Source of the DNA: Halarchaeum acidiphilum MH1-52-1 | Lineage (GTDB): Archaea > Halobacteriota > Halobacteria > Halobacteriales > Halobacteriaceae | Direction of reading: 5' to 3' | Assembly (NCBI RefSeq): GCF_000474235.1 | Contig: NZ_BATA01000024.1 | Coordinates: 1 to 32,466, forward strand | Length of the DNA: 32,466 bases | Shown here: positions 7,293 through 14,704 of the stretch, one piece after another | How positions within the stretch are numbered: position 1 is the stretch's first letter | Layout of the letters: each line of letters begins with the position of its first letter | Notes under the pieces: model-generated | The model's input: only the letters and a program-made list of their open reading frames with translations | What the model was told of the DNA's origin: nothing | The model's database searches: none | Translations under genes and position numbers: made by a program

Positions 7293-7665
7293 TAACGCTG
7301 CGAGAGTCTGTCTTCAAGGACGTCGATGAGTTCCTCTGCCGTCCAACTAATCCGTCCGAGCCGCTCGCGAACGACCTCGGGATCGTCCGACTCCCAAGCT
7401 GCGAGGTAGAACGCCGAGCCGCTGGTATCGAGCCCGCAGTACCGCCCGACGACGTAGGCGACCGCCTCGGCCTCGACTTCGCGTTTCGCCCGCTCGGTGT
7501 TGTCGTCGACGTCAAAGTGGAGCAGGGCGTGCGCGTACTCGTGAATCAGCGTTCGTGAAAGGTCAGCATCGTTCTCCCGATCACGCACCTCGACGAGCGG
7601 CTGGACGTCGACGAGGCTCCGCTGCTCGCAGATGCCCTTCGCCTCGCCGTGGCTCCAGTCTTCGT
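7289..7665 (-). pseudogene. 3' fragment of an ardC-like antirestriction gene
   Basis: The fragment encodes the C-terminal metalloprotease half of an ArdC-like protein: GEAKGICEQR, VRDRENDADLSRTLIHEYAH with the HExxH zinc motif, AEAVAYVVGRYCGLDTSGSA and FYLAAWESDDPEVVRERLGR. It is clearly homologous to the complete copy at 26152-27096 but differs at many positions, so it is not a recent duplicate. The N-terminal ssDNA-binding half is missing. At about 7660 the frame passes directly into a truncated flavoprotein gene, giving a chimeric ORF. Confidence 0.85.
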
Positions 7666-7818
7666 CGGGATGCAGCCGCGATTGAGACACGTCCCGCCGA
7701 GCAGGTCTTCCTCGACGAGCGCCGTCTCCATACCCGAGTAGGCACACTTCATCGCGACGGGGAGGCCGGCCATCCCGCCGCCGAGGACGATCAAGTCGTA
7801 ATCGTAGCCGTTACTCAT
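7660..7818 (-). pseudogene. 5' fragment of a pyridine nucleotide-disulfide oxidoreductase gene
   Basis: From ATG 7818 the frame encodes YDLIVLGGGMAGLPVAMK, the FAD-binding Rossmann motif, and LLGGTCLNRGCIPTK, the redox-active disulfide of the dihydrolipoamide or mercuric reductase family. It then breaks off into the ardC fragment. It is not a copy of the neighbouring merA, whose corresponding motif is GGTCVNVGCVPSK. The fusion point lies about 45 residues into the flavoprotein, so neither activity can remain. Confidence 0.85.
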
Positions 7819-7936
7819 CGGTGGACCCCCAATCCCGTGTTGCGTCACCTGCTGTTCGCTCTCGACTGGTGCGTAGCCATGCGGAGATCATCGTGTTTTG
7901 GGCTTCGGTCATGATTCGGATAGTCCTGGTGGGGAG

Positions 7937-9436
7937 TTATTCGACGCAGCAGCTCATCGTCGAGGTGTCACGACGGAACGCCTGGCACGCGTATTTGAAC
8001 GCCTCGGAGAACGTCGGGAACGGGTGGACGGTATCGATGATGTCGTCGATGGTGAGGCCGAACTTGACGGCGAGCGTCGCCTCCATGATCATGTCCGCTG
8101 CTCGTGGGCCGACCATGTGGACGCCGACGATCTCGTCGGTCTCGTGGTGTTTGACGATCTGGACGAGGCCGTCCGTGTTCTCGACGGCTTTCGCCCGCGG
8201 GACGTCCTCCATCTGGACGGTTCGGCAGGTACAGGTGCCGTGTTCGTCCATGTACTCCAGTTCGGTCGTGCCGACCGAGGCGACCTCCGGGGACGTGAAC
8301 ACAACGGCCGGAACGGCGTCATAGTCGATACTGGCACCCTCGTCTCCGAAGGCGTTCTTGACGGCGTGATTGCCTTCCTTGGCGGCGACGGTTTCGAGTT
8401 CGGGCTCGCCGATCACGTCGCCAGCGGCGTACACGTCGGGATTGGTCGTCTGGAAGTGCTTGTCGACGCGAATTGTCCCGTCGTCGGTCGTCTCGATGCC
8501 GACAGCGTCGAGGGCCACGTTCTCGCTGTTCGGTTGCACGCCGGTTGCGACAAACAGCGCGTCGGCGGTGAACTCCCGGGGCTCGTCGTCGGCGATCGTC
8601 TCGACGGCGACACCCTGCTGGACGGCTTCAGCGCCGCCGTCGGACGCCGGCGACCGGACCTGCTGGAAGTCGTTGCCGGTCACCACATCGATGCCCTCCT
8701 CGCGGAAGGCCAGCTGGATCTCCCGGCCGAGCTGGCCCTCCATGCCCGAGAGGACACGTTTGGAGCGCTGGAGGATCGTCACGTCGACGCCGACGCGGTG
8801 GAGGATCTGACCCCACTCCAGCGCGATGTACCCGCCGCCGATCATGACGATGCTCTCGGGGAGGTCGCGTTCCTCGAGGATGGTTTCACTTGTGTAGTAG
8901 TCGACGGTCTCGAGGCTGTCGATGGGCGGTGTCCAGGGAGAACTGCCCGTCGCGACGAGCGCTTTCTCGCCGCTGATCTTGGCGCCCTCGTCGGAACCGT
9001 CGACGACCTTGATGGTGGTGTCGTCACCGGACGAAGTCCGGTTGCTCGAGGGACGTTGTCCCTCGCTGTCGATCAATTTGCCGTACCCCTCGTAGATGTC
9101 CGTCTCGAAGTGCTCGGCGACGTCGACGTAGTTCTCCTGTCGGAACTGTTCGACGAGATCGTCGGTCCCGTCGAGTGCGTCGGCCCAGTCAACGGTCGGC
9201 TCCTCAGGATAGGTAACGGCGTCGAAGGGGTTGTCCGACGCTGCGGCGCCGTGCTCGGCGACTGCCAGGAGGCGCTTGCTCGGGACACAGCCGACGTTCA
9301 CGCAGGTGCCGCCGAGGGGCAGGCCGGTGTTCACCATTGCCGTCGAGAGGTCCCGCCGGCTCGCTTCAGTGATGGCGGCAAAGGCGGCGGCCCCACCGCC
9401 AAGAATCACGAGGTCATAATTAGACGGACTGGACAT
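7937..9436 (-). CDS. merA: Mercuric reductase
   Basis: MerA is a cytosolic flavoenzyme that reduces Hg(II) to volatile Hg(0) with NAD(P)H. The 499-residue protein has the FAD motif LVILGGGAAAFAA (9-21), the active-site disulfide GGTCVNVGCVPSK (C45 and C50), the NAD(P)H-binding IVMIGGGYIALEWGQ, the second FAD segment DVYAAGDV, the dimer-interface HPFPTFSEAF and the C-terminal vicinal cysteine pair MSCCVE (C496-C497) diagnostic of MerA. There is no N-terminal heavy-metal-binding domain, as in many archaeal MerA. It is divergent from an HxlR-type regulator 78 bp away. No merP, merT or merB gene is seen in this window. Confidence 0.92.
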   Translation of the reverse strand: MSSPSNYDLVILGGGAAAFAAITEASRRDLSTAMVNTGLPLGGTCVNVGCVPSKRLLAVAEHGAAASDNPFDAVTYPEEPTVDWADALDGTDDLVEQFRQENYVDVAEHFETDIYEGYGKLIDSEGQRPSSNRTSSGDDTTIKVVDGSDEGAKISGEKALVATGSSPWTPPIDSLETVDYYTSETILEERDLPESIVMIGGGYIALEWGQILHRVGVDVTILQRSKRVLSGMEGQLGREIQLAFREEGIDVVTGNDFQQVRSPASDGGAEAVQQGVAVETIADDEPREFTADALFVATGVQPNSENVALDAVGIETTDDGTIRVDKHFQTTNPDVYAAGDVIGEPELETVAAKEGNHAVKNAFGDEGASIDYDAVPAVVFTSPEVASVGTTELEYMDEHGTCTCRTVQMEDVPRAKAVENTDGLVQIVKHHETDEIVGVHMVGPRAADMIMEATLAVKFGLTIDDIIDTVHPFPTFSEAFKYACQAFRRDTSTMSCCVE

Positions 9437-9514
9437 TCGTGTCTACACTTTACGATGGGAAGTTCTTATACTCCAGAGTCCGAAGCTATAGAGTAAGTTG
9501 GAGGCCACGAAGCT
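9437..9514. promoter_or_regulatory. Divergent promoter region between merA and its HxlR regulator
   Basis: The 78-bp intergenic stretch carries AT-rich TATA-like segments (TTCTTATACT near 9467 and CTATAGAGTAAG near 9487), which would serve the two divergent genes. A shared operator bound by the HxlR protein is likely but no clean dyad is evident. Confidence 0.5.
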
Positions 9515-9859
9515 ATGGCAGATACCACTTCATCAGCACCCACCTGCGACGTTGACGGGACATGCTACTGTCCGCTCACGGGTGTCATCGATACGTTGAG
9601 TCGAAAATACGCAATGCAACTGGTCAGTATCATCGGCGCGCACGACTCGCTGCGATTCGCGGAGATCGAGGAACACCTGCCGACTGCGAGCACGTCCACG
9701 ATCTCGAAGCGCCTCGATGAGTTCGAGGAGGCGGGGCTCGTCTCACGGACGCAGTACGACGAAATCCCGCCACGTGTCGAATATGCGCTGACGGCGGACG
9801 GTGACGAGGTTCGAACACGCCTCGAACCGTTGCTTGAGTGGGCAACAGAGAACAGATAA
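9515..9859 (+). CDS. HxlR-family regulator, probable mercury sensor
   Basis: The 114-residue protein is a single winged-helix domain of the HxlR type: VIDTLSRKYAMQLVSIIGAH, then LRFAEIEEHLPTASTSTISK as the recognition helix, and the wing RTQYDEIPPRVEYALT. Three cysteines near the N-terminus (C11, C17, C19) could bind Hg(II). The gene is divergent from merA, the usual position of the mer regulator. Haloarchaea often use non-MerR families for this role. Family assignment is firm; mercury sensing is inferred from position and cysteines. Confidence 0.8.
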   Translation: MADTTSSAPTCDVDGTCYCPLTGVIDTLSRKYAMQLVSIIGAHDSLRFAEIEEHLPTASTSTISKRLDEFEEAGLVSRTQYDEIPPRVEYALTADGDEVRTRLEPLLEWATENR

Positions 9860-9923
9860 GACATGAGAATCCAGTTAAGAGGCGGGAGAGAACGCTTCTC
9901 GACGGAATTTCCTTCAGGCCTTG

Positions 9924-10235
9924 TTAGGCCTCTGGTGATTCGAGTACAACGAGATTCTGAACGGGATAGGGATTACTCTCCCCTGTGAATTCGTTTTCGG
10001 GAACGTAGTGCCAGAGGTGGCCGTCGACCTAGTAGAGAAACGACTCGCCACCTTCTGCTTCAACTCTCACCCGCCTCCCGACATTCTCGTCCTCTTCCCA
10101 GCCAATGACGGTCAACGGTTCGACGGGCCATTCAAAGAATTTGACCGAATCACCGAGCTCCAGATTTTCGAAGGTCTCTATATCGCCTTGCTTAGGCTCT
10201 CGCGCTTCGAGGGTAGGATTATGTTCAATAGACAT
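9924..10235 (-). pseudogene. Small haloarchaeal protein with an in-frame amber codon
   Basis: ATG 10235 opens a 68-residue frame with GDSVKFFEWPVEPLTVIGWE and RRVRVEAEGGESFLY, then a TAG at 10031-10029. After the stop the same frame continues VDGHLWHYVPENEFTGESNP YPVQNLVVLESPEA to a TAA at 9926-9924. The second part is equally protein-like, so the natural protein is probably 103 residues with Gln at the TAG (CAG to TAG). A TATA-like ATTATTAAG lies upstream on the minus strand. The function is unknown. Confidence 0.65.
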
Positions 10236-10330
10236 GGTCTCGGGGTACGCCCCTAGTCACTTAATAATATCATCAGCGGGTTTCTAGGGAAGGAGCAGGA
10301 ATCTCAGGAGGCTCCTCTTTACTGATCGTT

Positions 10331-11536
10331 CTAACTCATCGCCTCCTGGAACCGTTCACGAAGCGCATCCTCGCGCTCCTCAAACTGGTCGACCTTCTCC
10401 TGCAGGTCGTCGCTGATTCGCTCGATACTCGCGAGCGCCCGCTTGCCGGCGAGGGATGCTTGCGATCCGTCGTCGCCGTCCACCTCCAGCTGCTCCTCGT
10501 AGGCCTGCTCGACGCGCTCGATGGTGCCCTCCGGGTTGAACAGGATGTCGTTGGCGATGCGGACGTACTGATCGAGAGATGCGCCCTCCTTGCCTTGGAA
10601 GAAGTGGGTGAGTGCGTACGTCGCGCCGGAATGCAGCGTCCACATATCGATCTCGAAGGGCGACGTCGCGTTTGCTTCTGCATCGCCTGCTGCGCGCTCG
10701 GCCAGGTAGTCCGGGAAGCCCAGCAGCGTGTAGAACTCCGTAACCGTGAACGGGAGCTCTGAGAAGTCGAGTTCAATGTCTTGGGCGTCCCGGATGAACT
10801 CGAAGAGGTCGTCGGCGACGAGTTCGACCTGTGCGAGGAGCTCCTCCCACCAGGTCCGGAAGTTCCGCACGTCGCCAACGTGCTTGATGACCTCCTTGTC
10901 GGTGAGCGAGCGCATCGTGTTCGAACAGTAGCCGTCCTGGGCGAACCCCTCCACGTAGACGGCGTGCTCGCCGAAGAAGTCGTAGCCCGACGTGACGCCC
11001 ATCGTGATCGGGTCCGACCGGCCGGGGAGACGCACCTCGAGGCCGTCGAACATGATGTCCATATGGACCTCGCCGCCGCCCCGGTAGCGACGTATCTCGC
11101 CGAACATCACCTCGCCTAGCGGCGTCCCGTCGATGGTCTCCTCGCGGAGGACCTCCTCCAGCGGACCGTAGACGTCGACTGGATTGATGATCGAGTACGA
11201 GTCGGTCGGAATATGGAACAGTGAATCTGTCTCGCCTTCCGCTTCCTGGGCCTGCTCCCGAGCCCGACTCGGTTCGACGAGCGCATTGAACCGCTCCGTT
11301 TCGACCCACTCGTCGGTGTATGGATTCTGGTACGCCACGGTCGTTTCGACGGCCTGCGGGAGCTCACGGATCGCTTCAGCGAACGTTACGATTTCTGCAT
11401 TCCCGCGACGCTCTCGGTACCACTCGGGTAGTTCGGTGTCGGTACGGCCATCGACGCCGGCGAAGATGGTTCTGGACTCTGGGTCTTTCATTTCGGTCAC
11501 CTCGACGCAGGAACGCTCATCGATGGCCGCCTGCAT
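10331..11536 (-). CDS. DUF932-like (YubP-type) plasmid protein
   Basis: The 401-residue protein resembles the DUF932 group common on plasmids and phages. The core segment YSIINPVDVYGPLEEVLRE is the conserved entry, followed by the beta-rich VHMDIMFDGLEVRLPGRSDP, GVTSGYDFFGEHAVYVEGFA and NTMRSLTDKEVIKHVGD. The C-terminal third is helical and ends in a charged coiled-coil stretch (ISDDLQEKVDQFEEREDALR). Homologues in bacteria sit in the leading region of conjugative plasmids beside anti-defence genes; their biochemical role is unknown. It starts at ATG 11536, 47 bp downstream of shared dyad copy 3. Confidence 0.65.
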   Translation of the reverse strand: MQAAIDERSCVEVTEMKDPESRTIFAGVDGRTDTELPEWYRERRGNAEIVTFAEAIRELPQAVETTVAYQNPYTDEWVETERFNALVEPSRAREQAQEAEGETDSLFHIPTDSYSIINPVDVYGPLEEVLREETIDGTPLGEVMFGEIRRYRGGGEVHMDIMFDGLEVRLPGRSDPITMGVTSGYDFFGEHAVYVEGFAQDGYCSNTMRSLTDKEVIKHVGDVRNFRTWWEELLAQVELVADDLFEFIRDAQDIELDFSELPFTVTEFYTLLGFPDYLAERAAGDAEANATSPFEIDMWTLHSGATYALTHFFQGKEGASLDQYVRIANDILFNPEGTIERVEQAYEEQLEVDGDDGSQASLAGKRALASIERISDDLQEKVDQFEEREDALRERFQEAMS

Positions 11537-11583
11537 CGTCTCGCGCCCTGCACCCCTCTGCCGGGCGCAAAAACAACACCACG

Positions 11584-11624
11584 TTAACCAACATTAGCAC
11601 AGAAAACAGCCGATTGTTGGTTAA
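11584..11624. promoter_or_regulatory. Shared dyad, copy 3 (upstream of DUF932-like gene)
   Basis: Perfect arms TTAACCAACA (11584-11593) and TGTTGGTTAA (11615-11624) flank a 21-bp spacer, 47 bp upstream of the ATG at 11536. The right arm is followed by CCACCAACC, a partial third half-site. Confidence 0.85.
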
Positions 11625-11731
11625 CCACCAACCGGCGTAGACACATCGTACTGTCGTCACTCAGTACTTGAGCGACGAAGCTGAACCTGTTCTGGTTCGG
11701 AATCCACGGATGGCTCTCCCAGGGATATGGC

Positions 11732-13186
11732 TCAATTCGATTCTACTATATCCCGCAAAAGCATATGTCGGGCACGTAAATCTCCTGCTGACCAATCGCT
11801 CTCCGTGTCGTTACTCATTGAGTGAACAAGCGGATTATAGTGAGCAACAGCATCTCGAATGTCTTTCACATCCCATATTGTTGCTCCATATGATTCGAGA
11901 TCTACCGGCAGCCGATGCATCTCATCGGCCTCTTCCAAGATGTCAAGTAGATCTCCTACGGTACCCCCGGCTAGCTGGTCAGGTGCGAGTTCGCCGACAT
12001 AGGTCGTGCGGATGTGAATGTCGGTCTCGGTCTCCCAGTCCGGGACGTGTTCACGGATGATCTCTCGTAGTCGAATTTCAAACCGAGCAAGCAGCACGTA
12101 CAGATACTGGTAGACAGGAATCTTGTTCAAGTCGAATCGGGTCACGATTCCCTCAGGATCATCTGGCTGGCCGACGAAACAGAACCGTTCTCCGTCCCTC
12201 CCTAGTCGTTCAATTACCGCTCCGACTTCTTCTCCAGGAGCGACGCAATCCGAGTCCGTTAGCGGCAGTACGTGTTCGGTGACAGGCTCTTCACCTCGAA
12301 TCTCCATCTCTGCTCTAGAGACGTAGCCTCGAAGCCCCTCAAGTTGCTCCGGATCATCGAAGACGAATGCAGCATCGTAGTCCTCATAGTAGAGATCTAA
12401 GTATACGAAGGCGGCGTCATCATCAGCCCCATATACATCCAAGTCCGGGAAACATGTCGCTGTATGGCGAGCAGGCTCGCTGATCGTCGGTGAGGTTGCA
12501 CTCGCCATGAGTTGGGCCTCAACTTCTGATGGGTCTGGTCGGATTGATGATACCGCTGGGTCGAACTCCTCTGACTCTGGACTATTGACTTTGAGGAGCA
12601 TATGGGGAATATCGGCCTCAAAATGGTCGTGAGCAACCGATTCAACATCTGCAACTTTCGGAGCCAAGTAACTACGGAATGGGCTCTTTGTCTCTTCTGT
12701 TTTGAATCTTCTCGTAGTCAAGAATACACCGTTCCCGTCCTCTGTTAGGACGTGGAGCGACCGTTCAAGAAACAGCAGGCCGGTATGAATACGGGCTGTA
12801 TCCGGAGATATCTGGGCAAAGGAGGTAGCATACTCGCGCTGCTTTTCCTCACTCAGGTCAATCCACTGGACGGTCGGCGGATAGCTAAGCACGAACTCAA
12901 ACGAGTCAAGGCGTGCGTCCGCACTCAGATAGTCTCCTTTCCGAACCTCTACTCGGTCACCGTAGTTCTCTCGAACCGTCTCGACATACTCGTCCTCCGT
13001 ATCGATTGCAACCCCGGATGGTGGGTCATGCACCGAGTCCTCGAAATATCGTTCCACTGCAGAAATTAATTCACCTTCCCCGCATCCCGGATACAGGATT
13101 CGCTTCCTGTATGTGGAACTGACATCCTCGAAGAGGAGTTCAACCATCTGATCAGCTATCGTCTCGGGAACACGAAATTGGGGCAT
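11732..13186 (-). CDS. Methyltransferase-CBS-HEPN fusion protein
   Basis: Numbered from ATG 13186 (484 residues; a TTG seven codons earlier is possible). The N-terminal part is a SAM-dependent methyltransferase with motif I LYPGCGEGEL (about 31-40), an acidic strand end AIDT and a motif IV-like VLSYPPTVQW (about 99-108), which suits an N6-adenine or related amino methyltransferase. A central segment (about 299-358, EHVLPLTDSDCVAPGEEVGA to GIVTRFDLNKIPV) reads like one CBS domain. The C-terminal region is helical and has IRDAVAHYNPL, an Rx4H motif of HEPN RNases (R444, H449). Modification, ligand-sensing and RNase modules in one chain would be a self-contained defence or abortive-infection protein. 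The methyltransferase call is good; CBS and HEPN rest on motifs. Confidence 0.65.
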   Translation of the reverse strand: MPQFRVPETIADQMVELLFEDVSSTYRKRILYPGCGEGELISAVERYFEDSVHDPPSGVAIDTEDEYVETVRENYGDRVEVRKGDYLSADARLDSFEFVLSYPPTVQWIDLSEEKQREYATSFAQISPDTARIHTGLLFLERSLHVLTEDGNGVFLTTRRFKTEETKSPFRSYLAPKVADVESVAHDHFEADIPHMLLKVNSPESEEFDPAVSSIRPDPSEVEAQLMASATSPTISEPARHTATCFPDLDVYGADDDAAFVYLDLYYEDYDAAFVFDDPEQLEGLRGYVSRAEMEIRGEEPVTEHVLPLTDSDCVAPGEEVGAVIERLGRDGERFCFVGQPDDPEGIVTRFDLNKIPVYQYLYVLLARFEIRLREIIREHVPDWETETDIHIRTTYVGELAPDQLAGGTVGDLLDILEEADEMHRLPVDLESYGATIWDVKDIRDAVAHYNPLVHSMSNDTESDWSAGDLRARHMLLRDIVESN

Positions 13187-13238
13187 AATATCCAGTTTCG
13201 AATCCAACCTAATGACGTTATGCCGGGAGAGAGTGGGT

Positions 13239-13588
13239 CACTCATCCGAGTCGGTGGTTTCTGATCAGACTGTCTCGCGAACTTCCTCCAACTCCTTGCG
13301 GCGCGTCGACGCTCTGGTGGATGCTGATGTCGTGGTTTTTTACAGAGCGCTCGCTCAACCGCAAGGCTTGTCTCGTCGAAACTAACCGTCGTGATGTCGA
13401 CGGCCTCCGGTGATAGCGCCTCATCACCGACGTCGATGTCTTGCGAACAGGTATCGATCGAGATGTGCTGGTAGGGTGCCGCCACTTGTCGCCCTCGAAA
13501 CCTTCACGCCCTCCCAATCCAACCGAAGCTGTCGTTGCAACTCATCGCACATCTGGTATCTGAGGATAATCATCGTTTTCTTCCCCAT
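13239..13588 (-). pseudogene. Unknown gene, multiply frameshifted
   Basis: A coding signal can be followed from ATG 13588 only by changing frame several times: MGKKTMIILRYQMCDELQRQ, then GREGFEGDKWRH, then PYQHISIDTCSQDIDVGDEA and SFDETSLAVERALC, then after an A6 run STRASTRRKELEEVRETV, a TGA and SETTDSDE before the final TGA near 13239. Codon use in each piece is haloarchaeal. The original protein had about 115 residues and no recognised domain. Palindromes overlap its start. It may be a former small regulator or toxin-antitoxin component, but that is speculation. Confidence 0.45.
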
Positions 13589-13637
13589 TACGCGCGTAAT
13601 GTCGCGCGCGAATTCGCGCACGCAAAACGCGCGTAAT
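13587..13637. repeat. Cluster of GC palindromes over the start of a dead gene
   Basis: ATTACGCGCGTAAT (13587-13600) is a perfect 14-bp palindrome, GCGCGAATTCGCGC (13606-13619) is another, and ACGCGCGTAAT (13627-13637) repeats one flank of the first. The first palindrome covers the ATG of the frameshifted gene on the minus strand. The arrangement looks like a multi-site operator. Confidence 0.6.
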
Positions 13638-13778
13638 CTGGGGGCTCAGGCTCTCCACCACCAGATTTATTGATTTTGGGTTTGTCTCTCCTGATGGGAT
13701 GTCATCAGATCACCCTCGAGTTCGGCTTGCCACCATGTCCAGTCGATTTGAGAGGCAGCGAGAGGAGGGCCGTTGAGC

Positions 13779-14564
13779 ATGCCGACGATCAACGCCTACA
13801 AACACGATCCTGGTTACTACATCCGAGCTTGGACGAGCGACCTTGGGAACATCAATTACAAGCTTCGCTCCCGGGGAAACACGATCATCGAACGCTTCGG
13901 ATTGGAAGATGGTGACGAGATTTCGTGGGATACAATCCACTCATTGAAATCGATTGGAGAAATCTACACCGAGGGATCCGGAACGCTTGGTCGCGATGAC
14001 TTTGCCCCCCTTGATGGTGATACTAAAACCCTGTCAGAAGAGGAAGCGAAACGACTGCTCGATTCAATTCTGGACGAGAAGAATCCGTCTGAACAACGGA
14101 TTGAGGAGCTCTGTGATATCCTGGATATAGAGCGTCCCAGGTCGAATATTGAGCGACTGGAGCAGGAGTTAGCATCCCGACTCGCCGGCATAACCAGTCG
14201 GGAGGGTTTCCCGACGGAGGTGACATTGAATGGGTCCGTCGATCAGGCAAGCATTTCTGTCAATATAGAGGCCTCGGAGGAATCTGCAGATCCACCTCTT
14301 GATTCGACGATTAATCTTCTGCTGTTGGGCGATACATCCCTCGATGATCCCGGGATTGCTCGACATGATATCTATCTCTGCGAGGAACATGGTCTTGAGG
14401 GATGGTCGTTTGCTTACTCGGGGTCGTGGGAGACCCACGCGGAGATGGCACGTCAGAAAGCAGAACTTCTTCCAATCGTCATCCAGTGGTTCGACGATTT
14501 GAACGTTGACTACGGCATTCCGAAGGAGAATTTCGGCGGCGCTCAACGAGACCTCCTTGGATAG
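13779..14564 (+). CDS. Hypothetical protein beside the defence genes
   Basis: The 261-residue acidic protein is not recognised. ATG 13779 is preferred over the TTG two codons earlier because GGAGG lies about 10 bp upstream. The N-terminal part contains YYIRAWTSDLGNINYKLRS, a stretch rich in charged helices (LSEEEAKRLLDSILDEKNPS) follows, and the C-terminal third reads like an alpha/beta fold (STINLLLLGDTSLDDPG, HGLEGWSFAYSGSWETHAEM). There are no transmembrane segments. It lies between the methyltransferase-HEPN fusion (opposite strand) and the Mrr-like gene (same strand, 140 bp downstream), so it may belong to the same defence block. Confidence 0.6.
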   Translation: MPTINAYKHDPGYYIRAWTSDLGNINYKLRSRGNTIIERFGLEDGDEISWDTIHSLKSIGEIYTEGSGTLGRDDFAPLDGDTKTLSEEEAKRLLDSILDEKNPSEQRIEELCDILDIERPRSNIERLEQELASRLAGITSREGFPTEVTLNGSVDQASISVNIEASEESADPPLDSTINLLLLGDTSLDDPGIARHDIYLCEEHGLEGWSFAYSGSWETHAEMARQKAELLPIVIQWFDDLNVDYGIPKENFGGAQRDLLG

Positions 14565-14704
14565 CATCTGGTTGGCACTACTGCATATCCGATTGGCATC
14601 CGCCAGCCAGTAATAGCAGAACCACTGCGGTCGCCTCATCCGTTTTTGTCGCCAGAGTCGGCAACGTATTTGGTTCTAGCAAGATACAGTCTAATTATAT
14701 TCGG

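Noticed and set aside
7898-9496. 532-codon plus-strand ORF opposite merA
   Set aside because: It is the antisense shadow of merA, whose motifs are complete. Long antisense frames are common in GC-rich haloarchaeal genes, and the shadow has no domain.
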